Positions 24,142 through 31,054 of a stretch of DNA of 31,054 bases are shown here, one piece after another (within the stretch, counting starts at the first letter, position 1; every line of letters begins with the position of its first letter). This stretch comes from Ga0074130 sp035565355. Its GTDB lineage: Bacteria; Pseudomonadota; Gammaproteobacteria; Burkholderiales; Rhodocyclaceae. The notes below the pieces were generated by a model. It was not told the origin of the DNA, ran no database searches, and worked only from the letters and a program-made list of their open reading frames with translations. The position numbers and the translations under genes are program-made. The stretch is taken from contig DATMSM010000083.1 of the NCBI GenBank assembly GCA_035565355.1, forward strand, positions 1 to 31,054. The letters are read 5' to 3'.

Positions 24142-25058
24142 ATTCCCTCCCGATTCTGCAACTGCAATCGCAAGGCATCCTCGCTGAGGCGGAAGCCGAG
24201 GGAACGGGCCACGTTCACATTGGCGCTGACGGCGAATTCAGCTGGGTTCTGCAGCGGCAGGACGGGGTTGTCGGCCAGCAGGTTGCGCGCCGCGCGCGCA
24301 GTCTGGCTGCCGATCTGCGGCAGTGTCGAGTACAAGGCCAACATGGCGCCGGCCCGCACATAGGCGGGCGAGAAACCGATCACGGGGATTCTCTGGCGGT
24401 AGGATGCGAGCAGCACATTCTGGATGGTTCCCCCGTTGTACACCGCTGCGTCCGGAACGGCCAGCAGCAAATCGTTTTCCTCTAGCGCGCGCCGCAAGGC
24501 CGGATAGAGTTCGGCCTCACCATCCACCTTGTACACATTGGCTTGCAGGCCCTGCTCCGCCGCCGCCCTTTCCAAAGTGGTCTGCCGGGTCCGGGACTCT
24601 GGCCCGAGCAGGATGCCGACCCGCCGCAAATGCGGGAAAGCATACCGCAACAGGGCCATCTGACGCACGGCCGGCTGGTCCAACACGATAGCGGTGACAG
24701 GCCCTGTCAGCTTGCGCCTCTGCGCCTCGAACACCGAGCGCGGCAGTAAGGTCGCAAGCAGTGGTGTGCGCCCTAGACGCCCCTCGGCCGAGGCCTCGGC
24801 CAGGCCGGAAAAGGCCGGGCTGCCGACAGTGACAAGCAGCTTTACCTGCGACGGAACCCCCTGCACCACCTCGGTCCACGGACGAATAGAGACTTCCGAC
24901 TGAACCTCACCGCGCATCAGGCCGGCACGCACCTCCTCGGCTACCGCACTGTAGTCAACACTGTCTTCGCTGACCGCGATCCATACCGTTGCCCGTGCCG
25001 AAGTCACGAGCATCAGGCTCATGAGCAGGAGGACGGCGAGGCGGTGGAATGTCGTCAA
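24138..25058 (-). CDS. Periplasmic ABC-type substrate-binding-like protein
   Basis: The protein is 306 aa. Residues 1-23 are a signal peptide (hydrophobic core LAVLLLMSLMLV, cleavage after ARA). The mature part resembles the PF04392-type ABC substrate-binding family: two alpha/beta lobes, KLLVTVGSPAFSGLAE, AFPHLRRVGILLGPESR, LLLAVPDAAVYN and IPVIGFSPAYVRAGAMLAL. No permease or ATPase gene adjoins it. It lies 3 nt after the TonB-dependent receptor gene and overlaps the diguanylate cyclase gene by 4 nt. It most likely binds a ligand in the periplasm and passes the signal to the cyclase (inference). Ligand unknown. Confidence 0.88.
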   Translation of the reverse strand: MTTFHRLAVLLLMSLMLVTSARATVWIAVSEDSVDYSAVAEEVRAGLMRGEVQSEVSIRPWTEVVQGVPSQVKLLVTVGSPAFSGLAEASAEGRLGRTPLLATLLPRSVFEAQRRKLTGPVTAIVLDQPAVRQMALLRYAFPHLRRVGILLGPESRTRQTTLERAAAEQGLQANVYKVDGEAELYPALRRALEENDLLLAVPDAAVYNGGTIQNVLLASYRQRIPVIGFSPAYVRAGAMLALYSTLPQIGSQTARAARNLLADNPVLPLQNPAEFAVSANVNVARSLGFRLSEDALRLQLQNREGM

Positions 25059-25061
25059 GAA

Positions 25062-27092
25062 TCAGAACTCCATGCGCAAAGTCGCAAAAGCACGACGCTG
25101 GACCAGCGGCACGATGGGGTTGCCCCTGCTCGGATCCCCCGTTTGCATGGGGGACGACGGAATGAACTCAAGGTGATCCCCGCCGATTGACTGCACCGTG
25201 AGCGCCAACTCGCTGCGCACGCCGCCGAGGCGGAAACGCCTTGCAAGCCGCGCGTTGGTTACGCCATATGCCGGCAAACGGGCAGACTCACCGCGCCAGC
25301 TCATGGTGCTGACATGCCAGTACATCAGGCTCATCTCCCAATCGCCAGGCAAATCCTGGAACCATGCAGCGGAGTAGCTATTGTGGGGAGTCTGGATGGA
25401 CTGATCAAGCTGCCTCTGATCTGGAGTGATCCGCACCCGCGCCTGCGAAAACCATAGCCGTGTTCCCTGATAGGGGCGCCATTGCAGCTGGTACTCGAAG
25501 CCATCAGCCGCCGAGCTGATGGCATTGAAGTAGCTTTTTGTCCCAAACGCATCCGCCGGCTCGTTCCTACGTGGCGTCAGCAAGCCGCGAATATGCTCCT
25601 TGAATACCCGCACATCGACGCTTAAGCCAAGTGTGCGAAAGTCCCCCAGCCAACCGACTTCCTGGGAGTAAATACGCTCGGGGTTGGCACTGCCGGAGGC
25701 CTTGATGCCCCAGTCCAGGACGCTGCCTGTCTGCGGATGGCGGATCGGATTATTTCCGTACAACTCAAACAGCGAAGGCGTGCGCGTCGCCTTGGTCGCC
25801 CCTATGCGGAAGGTATGTTCGGATGTCGGCTGCCAGTTGAGCATCACTCGCGGCGCACCGTTCGTCCCAACCACGCTGTTGCGCTCCATCAAGCCACCGA
25901 CATTGAGCAGCCACTGCGGCGCCATACGCCATTCAAGGTTGCCGAACACGCGCTGCTGTATCTGACTATGGTGCCGTGAGACATCAAACAGCGCCTGCGA
26001 CTGCGCTGATTCGCGCCGCCAAGTCAGGCCCCATACAGTACGCAGGCTGTCAAACGGGCGCGCCGTATGGCTGAATTCCAATTGGGAGCGCTGCGAGCGC
26101 CCGCCCTGGTCCACCGGCACCATCATGGGAAGCCCGACAGCCGTTCCATCCTCGTACTTGAGGCTACTCAACTCCTCGTCATCGAAAGTGGCAGAGAGCT
26201 TGATCAGCTCCGTCGCTGACAACTGCCGGCTCCAATGTGCCAGTGCGTAAACAGACTCACCCGTAGAGGTAAAGGGCGCATTGCCGAACGAGCCGGTGCC
26301 TTCGCCGGTGCGCTGACGAACCATCCCCGCCCCCACTTGCAAATCATCATCCGGTGACAGACGCATATCACCCCGGAAATTCAGTTGCTGAAGACGGGTG
26401 TCGTCATTGACGTTCGAATAGTAGGCGGGGAAAGCGCGCTGTTCCTTGAAGCCACGATCAGCGCGATGCGACGCACTCAGGCGGAAGGTCGCGTCCTCAT
26501 TGCCCCAACCATGGCGGATGGTCTGGTCATTGATGCCGCTCTCGCCGGCATTGACCGACACCAAGGTGCCGCGCGTATCGGCGCTATTGCGGGTCACGAT
26601 ATTGATAACACCGAGATAGGCATTTGCGCCATAGGCTGCCGAATTGGAGCCGCGCAAAACCTCAATGCGTTCGATGTCCTCAAGGTTCACAGCGGACAGA
26701 CCACGATGCGTATCGCCAAGATAGAGCGAGGAGTAAACAGAACGGCCATCAACAAAAACCTGAAGGCGGGCGCCGTACTCATCAAGCCGCATATGATAGT
26801 TGGCAATCGGATTCGCCCCATTCCAGCCGGACACTGCAAACCCGGGCACAAAGCGCAGCAACTCGGCAACCTGACGGGCGCCGGAGCGGCGGATCATGTC
26901 GCGGTCAATAATTGTCACCGCTCCCGGCGTGTCCGCCAACGACTGTTCTAGACGCGTGACCGAAAGCACGACCGGCAAATCGCCCAGATATCCGTTCTCG
27001 GCCAACTCGCGCGCATCTGCCCATGCGCAACTCATGCACACGGACAGCCCCAGCGCCAAGCTACGCTTGCCCCATCCCCCGATTTTCTTCAA
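25062..27092 (-). CDS. TonB-dependent outer-membrane receptor
   Basis: The protein is 676 aa. A signal peptide ends near residue 26 (SCAWADA). A plug domain follows at about 38-170: LPVVLSVTRLEQSL, TIIDRDMIRRSGARQVAELLRFVPGF, and VLRGSNSAAYGANAYLGVINIVTR. A 22-strand-type barrel runs to the C-terminus, which ends in an aromatic residue (RRAFATLRMEF) as required for outer-membrane insertion. The start is TTG at 27092 with GGGG a few bases upstream; no in-frame ATG would keep the signal peptide. It is the first gene of a three-gene operon with a periplasmic binding protein and a diguanylate cyclase. The substrate cannot be read from the sequence. Confidence 0.92.
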   Translation of the reverse strand: MKKIGGWGKRSLALGLSVCMSCAWADARELAENGYLGDLPVVLSVTRLEQSLADTPGAVTIIDRDMIRRSGARQVAELLRFVPGFAVSGWNGANPIANYHMRLDEYGARLQVFVDGRSVYSSLYLGDTHRGLSAVNLEDIERIEVLRGSNSAAYGANAYLGVINIVTRNSADTRGTLVSVNAGESGINDQTIRHGWGNEDATFRLSASHRADRGFKEQRAFPAYYSNVNDDTRLQQLNFRGDMRLSPDDDLQVGAGMVRQRTGEGTGSFGNAPFTSTGESVYALAHWSRQLSATELIKLSATFDDEELSSLKYEDGTAVGLPMMVPVDQGGRSQRSQLEFSHTARPFDSLRTVWGLTWRRESAQSQALFDVSRHHSQIQQRVFGNLEWRMAPQWLLNVGGLMERNSVVGTNGAPRVMLNWQPTSEHTFRIGATKATRTPSLFELYGNNPIRHPQTGSVLDWGIKASGSANPERIYSQEVGWLGDFRTLGLSVDVRVFKEHIRGLLTPRRNEPADAFGTKSYFNAISSAADGFEYQLQWRPYQGTRLWFSQARVRITPDQRQLDQSIQTPHNSYSAAWFQDLPGDWEMSLMYWHVSTMSWRGESARLPAYGVTNARLARRFRLGGVRSELALTVQSIGGDHLEFIPSSPMQTGDPSRGNPIVPLVQRRAFATLRMEF

Positions 27093-27247
27093 AGCAACCC
27101 CATTTATTCTTGTTTCGTTTCATTGCCATCATACTTGAGCGCATGGCAAGAGCTGGCCGCAGACGCAGGCCAAGCCTAACATTCAGGGGGTTGCGTGGCA
27201 CCGGAGAAACAAATCGGGCAGGGAATGGCGGCCCGAGTGGAGCAGGG

Positions 27248-27826
27248 CTAGTTTCGATTATTGAGTTTTCGCATGGCCGCCTCGAAGTCGGCACGCTGCA
27301 AATCCGGCCAGGCCAGCAGGGCGCGATCCATGGCGGCATCAATCAATTCCTGCTCTTCGCGGCGGGGGGGCTTGAGTACGAAGTTCACGACTTCATTGCG
27401 ATCACCCGGGTGGCCGATACCGACGCGCAGGCGCCAGTAATCGGGCGTCCCCAGATGGGAAGTGATGTCCTTGAGGCCGTTATGGCCGCCTGAGCCGCCG
27501 CCGAACTTGAGGCGCAGTTGGCCGGGCGGGATGTCTAGCTCGTCATGAACGACGAGAATTTCTCGGGGTTCGATCTTGTAGAACTGCGCCAGCGCCCGCA
27601 CCGACAGGCCGGAGCGATTCATGAAGGTTTGCGGCAGCAATATCCACGCACCGGCGCCGCGGCTGTTGCCGGCAATGCCGTGGAAGCGGCCTTCATGATT
27701 CAGGGGCGCGGAAAGCTCACGTGCGAGGCGCTCACAAAACCAAAACCCGGCGTTATGCCGGGTTTCGGAGTATTCGGCCCCGGGATTCCCGAGGCCGACG
27801 ATCATACGCAAGGGAACTTGCGTCAT
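27248..27826 (-). CDS. pth: Peptidyl-tRNA hydrolase Pth
   Basis: Pth frees tRNA from peptidyl-tRNA dropped by stalled ribosomes. The protein is 192 aa. The family motifs are all present: MIVGLGNPGAEYSETRHNAGF with the catalytic His in RHNAG, LLPQTFMNRSG with the conserved Asn, VVHDELDIPPG with the catalytic Asp, and GGGSGGHNGLKDI. The ATG at 27826 lies 9 nt after rplY, so it is probably cotranscribed with prs and rplY. Its product acts on tRNAs, which fits a translation operon. Confidence 0.97.
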   Translation of the reverse strand: MTQVPLRMIVGLGNPGAEYSETRHNAGFWFCERLARELSAPLNHEGRFHGIAGNSRGAGAWILLPQTFMNRSGLSVRALAQFYKIEPREILVVHDELDIPPGQLRLKFGGGSGGHNGLKDITSHLGTPDYWRLRVGIGHPGDRNEVVNFVLKPPRREEQELIDAAMDRALLAWPDLQRADFEAAMRKLNNRN

Positions 27827-27835
27827 CGATAATGC

Positions 27836-28465
27836 TTACTTCTTGTCGGCCGGAGCGGCGGCAGCGTCGGCAGCAGCAGCTTCGTCAGCCTTGGCACCAC
27901 GCGGGATGGTCAGAGCGGCAACCACCGGATCTTCACCCTTGTGCAGCTTGGCCTCGACGCCAGCCGGCAGCTTGAGTTGCGAAACGTGGATGGACTGACC
28001 GGCATCCAGATCCTTGAGGTCGACCTCGATGAATTCCGGCAGGTTGCCCGGCAGGCAGGTGACATCCAGCTCGTTCATCACGTGCGAAACGATGCCGGCA
28101 TGCAGCTTGACGCCCGGAGCGATGTCGGCGTTCACGAAGTGGAAAGGAATCTTGGTGTGGATCTTGTGGGAAGCATCGACGCGCTGCAGGTCGATGTGCA
28201 GCACCAGCTGGCGGAAGGGGTGACGCTGCACGTCGCGCAGGATCACGGTTTCCTTGGCGCCGTCCAGGTTCATGGTCAGCACGGACGAATGGAAGGCTTC
28301 CTGGCGCAGCAGGTGATACAGCTCGTTGTGGTCGAACTCGACCGACAAGGCGCCCTTTTCACCACCATAAACGACGCCGGGGAAGCGGCCAGCGTTACGC
28401 AGGCGGCGGCTCGCTCCGGTGCCCTGTACGGTACGCTTGCTTGCGTTGAATTCAATAGAAGACAT
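27836..28465 (-). CDS. rplY: Ribosomal protein bL25 (CTC form)
   Basis: bL25 binds 5S rRNA in the large subunit. The protein is 209 aa, the longer two-domain CTC type. The N-terminal RNA-binding domain begins IEFNASKRTVQGTGASRRLRNAGRFPGVVYG and includes ILRDVQRHPFRQLVLHIDLQRVD. The C-terminal beta domain follows, with an Ala/Asp/Lys-rich flexible tail (AAAADAAAAPADKK). The ATG at 28465 has GGAG 8 nt upstream. A 120-nt folded region ending in a terminator-like hairpin lies just upstream and may regulate it. Confidence 0.97.
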   Translation of the reverse strand: MSSIEFNASKRTVQGTGASRRLRNAGRFPGVVYGGEKGALSVEFDHNELYHLLRQEAFHSSVLTMNLDGAKETVILRDVQRHPFRQLVLHIDLQRVDASHKIHTKIPFHFVNADIAPGVKLHAGIVSHVMNELDVTCLPGNLPEFIEVDLKDLDAGQSIHVSQLKLPAGVEAKLHKGEDPVVAALTIPRGAKADEAAAADAAAAPADKK

Positions 28466-28510
28466 TTTTACTACTCCAAAATTACCCGCTCCGCGACCAG
28501 AGTGGGGGTT

Positions 28511-28630
28511 AAAAACCTTCGCTTATCGCGAAGGGGCTCGGAGGAAATCCTCCGGGTTCAAACTCCCCTTTGCCTTGGCAAACGGATGTCATCCGTCTTG
28601 AGGGGATTCCAAAGGGGCGGAGCCCCTTTG
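28511..28630 (-). promoter_or_regulatory. Candidate transcription-attenuating leader of rplY
   Basis: Reading the minus strand 5' to 3', I see a 9-bp hairpin (28630-28610, CAAAGGGGC with GCCCCTTTG), then a three-way junction closed by a 6-bp stem (28606-28601 with 28569-28564) enclosing two small hairpins. A hairpin follows at 28554-28539, then a 7-bp hairpin with loop GATAA (28534-28516) followed by TTTTT, a textbook terminator. The rplY start is 45 nt further on, with no clear promoter between. It may therefore be an attenuator, or merely the prs terminator. Confidence 0.55.
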
Positions 28631-28692
28631 CGTCTTAACTTGGGCGGGTTTCGACGTCATCGTCAGAACCCGGATAACTTGTTTTACAGCCT

Positions 28693-29643
28693 TCAATCCA
28701 TAAAGAGTGAAGACACCGACGATTCCGTCGAAATCCGCAGCATCGTCTCGGCAAGCAGTTCGGCGATCGAGACCTGACGAATCTTGCCGCAGGCCTTGGC
28801 TTCATCACGCAGCGGAATCGTGTCAGTCACCACCAGTTCGTCCAGCACCGATTCCTTGATGCGTTCAACCGCACTGCCCGACAGCACCGGATGGGTACAG
28901 TAGGCCAGCACACGGGCGGCGCCGTTGTTCTTGAGCGCATCGGCAGCCTTGCACAGGGTGCCGGCGGTATCCACCATATCGTCCATGATGATGCAGGTAC
29001 GACCGGACACGTCGCCGATGATGTGCATCACCTCGGACACGTTCGCCTTGGGGCGACGCTTGTCGATGATGGCCAGATCGCACTCGAGGCGCTTGGCCAA
29101 CGCACGGGCGCGCACCACGCCGCCGACGTCCGGCGAAACCACCATCAGGTTTTCGTAGCGTTGCTTCCAGATGTCGCCGAGCAGAATCGGCGTTGCATAG
29201 ACATTGTCGACCGGAATATCGAAGAAGCCCTGGATCTGGTCGGCATGCAAATCCACCGTCAGCACGCGATCCACGCCGGCGGACTGCAGCATGTTGGCGA
29301 CCACCTTGGCGGTGATGGCCACACGCGCCGAGCGCGGACGACGATCCTGGCGGGCATAGCCGAAGTACGGAATGGCGGCGGTAATCCGGCCGGCCGAGGC
29401 GCGCTTCAGCGCGTCCACCAGTACCAGCAATTCCATCAGGCTGTCGTTGGTCGGCGCGCAGGTCGACTGCAGCACGAAGACGTCACGGCCGCGCACATGT
29501 TCGAGCAACTCGACATTGACTTCGCCATCCGAGAAGCGCCCGACAGTGGCGCGCCCCAGCGAGATGTTCAGGCGCTTGACCACGTCGGCCGCCAACTTCG
29601 GGTTGGCGTTGCCGGTAAATACCATCAGGCTGTCGTAGGCCAT
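28693..29643 (-). CDS. prs: Ribose-phosphate pyrophosphokinase Prs
   Basis: Prs makes PRPP from ribose-5-phosphate and ATP, the precursor for purines, pyrimidines (including the PyrC pathway here), His, Trp and NAD. The protein is 316 aa from ATG 29643 (MAYDSLMVFTGNANPKLA), the usual betaproteobacterial N-terminus. Motifs include GRFSDGEVNVE, the RQDRRPRS flexible loop, VSPDVGG, and the PRPP-binding IIMDDMVDTAGTL. Just upstream on the same strand is tRNA-Gln, and rplY follows. It probably shares the tRNA promoter, so a tRNA must be cut out of the same transcript. Confidence 0.97.
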   Translation of the reverse strand: MAYDSLMVFTGNANPKLAADVVKRLNISLGRATVGRFSDGEVNVELLEHVRGRDVFVLQSTCAPTNDSLMELLVLVDALKRASAGRITAAIPYFGYARQDRRPRSARVAITAKVVANMLQSAGVDRVLTVDLHADQIQGFFDIPVDNVYATPILLGDIWKQRYENLMVVSPDVGGVVRARALAKRLECDLAIIDKRRPKANVSEVMHIIGDVSGRTCIIMDDMVDTAGTLCKAADALKNNGAARVLAYCTHPVLSGSAVERIKESVLDELVVTDTIPLRDEAKACGKIRQVSIAELLAETMLRISTESSVSSLFMD

Positions 29644-29718
29644 ATCTGTCTCGACACAACGGTTCTGGAAAAAGCAAAAGCGGACAGATGAGACCATCTG
29701 CCCGCAACTTGAATTCGA

Positions 29719-29795
29719 TGGCTGGGGAGGAAGGATTCGAACCTTCGCATGCCGGAATCAAAATCCGGTGCCTTAACCAGCTTGGCGACTCCCCA
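29719..29795 (-). tRNA. tRNA-Gln (anticodon TTG)
   Basis: The 77-nt gene includes an encoded CCA. The acceptor arms TGGGGAG and CTCCCCA pair fully. The anticodon stem CCGGA/TCCGG encloses the loop TTTTGAT with anticodon TTG, which reads CAA and CAG. The T-arm GAAGG TTCGAAT CCTTC is intact. It lies between ispE and prs, the usual betaproteobacterial position, 75 nt before the prs ATG. Confidence 0.97.
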
Positions 29796-29838
29796 AAATC
29801 AGCTACACCACGAAACGGGTACCGCCGAAAGGACGCGA

Positions 29839-29867
29839 ATTATCCAGTGAAAATCGGATTTGGTCAA
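29839..29867 (-). promoter_or_regulatory. Predicted strong promoter of tRNA-Gln and prs
   Basis: On the minus strand, TTGACC (29867-29862) and GATAAT (29844-29839), each 5/6 of consensus, have an ideal 17-bp spacer. The start is expected near 29832, about 37 nt before the tRNA. Confidence 0.75.
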
Positions 29868-29889
29868 GAACAACGGCAGAAAGTCGTCA

Positions 29890-30717
29890 TTAAATTTGAT
29901 CCAACAGCGGATGACGGGTCAGCCCGCGCGCCACAAAGCTACACACCCCCGCCGGCAAAGCCTGCTGCGCCGCCTGTGCCGTCTGGGCATCCGGCAGCTC
30001 GACAAAAACACAGGCGCCGGAACCGCTCATGCGCGGATCGCCGTGCGCCGACAACAGTTTCAGGTAATCGCCAACCACGGGATAGAGACGCACCGCCACC
30101 GGTTCCATATCGTTACGCCCCATGCCCGGCCGCCAATCGACGGCACTGATCGCCGGGGTGTCGCGACGCAGATCAGCGGCGCTGAATATCTCCGCCGTCG
30201 GCACGCTCACCGGCGGCACCAGCACGAGATACCAAGCGTCGGGCGGCGTCACATCGTGGAACCGCTCGCCCACGCCTTCGGCAAACGCCGCGTGGCCGTG
30301 CACAAAGATCGGTACATCGGCGCCCAGCTGCAAGCCCAGCACCTCCAGTTCGGAACGGCTCAGACCGGCTTGCCAGAGATGATTCAGCGCCACCAGCGTG
30401 GTCGCCGCATCGGAACTGCCGCCGCCCAGGCCGCCGCCCATGGGCAAATGCTTTTCCACGCGGATGTCGACGCCCCGCTCGATGCCAGTTGCCTGCTGCA
30501 GCAGACGCGCCGCGCGCACGGTCAAGTCCTGTTCAGGTGGCACGCCGGGTAGCGGGGTTGCCAGCATCACCGCATCGTCTGCGCGCACGCTGAAGTAAAG
30601 CTTGTCGCCGTAGTCGATAAAGCGAAATACGGTTTGCAACAGGTGATAACCGTCAGGACGGCGGCCGACGATGTGCAGAAACAGATTCAGTTTGGCGGGT
30701 GCGGGCCAGGCTGTCAT
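29890..30717 (-). CDS. ispE: 4-diphosphocytidyl-2-C-methyl-D-erythritol kinase IspE
   Basis: IspE phosphorylates CDP-ME in the MEP route to isoprenoids, including the undecaprenyl carrier used by MraY. The protein is 275 aa with the GHMP-kinase fold: PAPAKLNLFLHIVGRRPDGYH at the start, the ATP loop PMGGGLGGGSSDAATTL near 92-108, and RMSGSGACVFVE near the C-terminus. The ATG at 30717 overlaps the lolB stop (ATGA), so the genes are translationally coupled. Confidence 0.97.
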   Translation of the reverse strand: MTAWPAPAKLNLFLHIVGRRPDGYHLLQTVFRFIDYGDKLYFSVRADDAVMLATPLPGVPPEQDLTVRAARLLQQATGIERGVDIRVEKHLPMGGGLGGGSSDAATTLVALNHLWQAGLSRSELEVLGLQLGADVPIFVHGHAAFAEGVGERFHDVTPPDAWYLVLVPPVSVPTAEIFSAADLRRDTPAISAVDWRPGMGRNDMEPVAVRLYPVVGDYLKLLSAHGDPRMSGSGACVFVELPDAQTAQAAQQALPAGVCSFVARGLTRHPLLDQI

Positions 30718-31054
30718 GGGCGTGCCTCACCGTCGGTTAACGCGTCTCTTGTAGCGCCTGTCACGCTATCGTCCGCACGATCACTCCAGCTGTCGATGCG
30801 CAGGCGTACGCCAACATCCTGGCTTTCCAGCGAGAGTAGTTGCGGGCGGCCGCTGTCGTCGTAGCGCAACCATTCGACAATCCAGAAGTCAGGCCGCACC
30901 AGACGCTGCGGGCGCTGCTGCGCATCCAGTTGCGCATCGGGCGCGATGCCGCGTATCCAGTCTGGCAGCTCGGCGAGCGGTAAAGGCGCGCCGAACAGGC
31001 GATCCGCCAACGCTTCCAGTGTGGCGGCTTGGTGGCGCTCGCCGTCGGGCAGCC
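30714..31054 (-). CDS. lolB: Outer-membrane lipoprotein insertion factor LolB (N-terminus outside window)
   Basis: LolB takes lipoproteins from LolA and inserts them in the outer membrane. The C-terminal 113 or so residues are visible, in frame to the right edge. The segment FGAPLPLAELPDWIRGIAPD and the following DFWIVEWLRYDD, then LRIDSW, match the end of LolB. The lipobox and N-terminus are beyond the window. The lolB-ispE order is conserved in proteobacteria. The visible C-terminus ends with a short Asp/Arg/Gly-rich tail. Confidence 0.93.
   Translation of the reverse strand, partial: LPDGERHQAATLEALADRLFGAPLPLAELPDWIRGIAPDAQLDAQQRPQRLVRPDFWIVEWLRYDDSGRPQLLSLESQDVGVRLRIDSWSDRADDSVTGATRDALTDGEARP

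Noticed and set aside
1..31054. CRISPR array, insertion sequence, prophage or integron
   Set aside because: No regularly spaced repeats, transposase, integrase or terminal inverted repeats were seen.

Overview
The window comes from a GC-rich bacterial chromosome (roughly 60% G+C by eye), almost certainly a betaproteobacterium. The evidence is the gene orders lolB-ispE-tRNA-Gln-prs-rplY-pth and mraZ-rsmH-ftsL-ftsI-murE-murF-mraY-murD, the uvrA/MFS/ssb block, and the protein sequences. The family cannot be fixed from this sequence alone. A member of or near the Rhodocyclales or Burkholderiales is my inference.

Layout. (1) 1-8671, minus strand: the start of the division and cell-wall (dcw) cluster, tightly packed with 1-11 nt overlaps, from mraZ to a murD cut by the window edge. 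Its promoter at 8784-8812 has a -10 that merges with three 10-bp-spaced GTGGG MraZ boxes. (2) 8813-9446: a gene-poor, partly AT-rich spacer. It holds a 27-bp perfect palindrome, a strong terminator and a 25-codon membrane-peptide ORF. (3) 9447-11459, minus: RNase P RNA with enlarged peripheral helices, a small lipoprotein of unknown function, and pyrC, whose promoter suggests a leaderless mRNA. (4) 11484-14976: rsmI (minus) diverges from yraN, a secreted HIRAN-domain protein, a DiaA/GmhA-type SIS protein, the BON lipoprotein dolP and rfaE2. This is the yraL-N-O-P neighbourhood of E. coli joined to heptose/LPS synthesis. (5) 15019-18551, minus: a membrane-tethered TAXI solute-binding protein, formyl-CoA:oxalate CoA-transferase (frc) with its own promoter and folded leader, and ssb. 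(6) 18570-22807: an MFS exporter diverging from uvrA. (7) 22819-27092, minus: a three-gene operon of TonB-dependent receptor, periplasmic binding protein and membrane diguanylate cyclase. (8) 27248-31054, minus: pth, rplY, prs, tRNA-Gln, ispE and a truncated lolB. A strong promoter precedes the tRNA, and a folded, terminator-ending leader lies between prs and rplY.

Most of the window is housekeeping: peptidoglycan precursor synthesis and septation, pyrimidine, PRPP and isoprenoid synthesis, translation, DNA repair, and LPS and outer-membrane upkeep. The parts most worth a second look are the receptor/binding-protein/cyclase operon, the rplY leader, the expanded RNase P RNA, the SIS protein with mixed DiaA and GmhA character, the orphan but apparently highly expressed frc, and the small ORF beside rnpB. 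No CRISPR array, insertion sequence, prophage or rRNA operon was seen.
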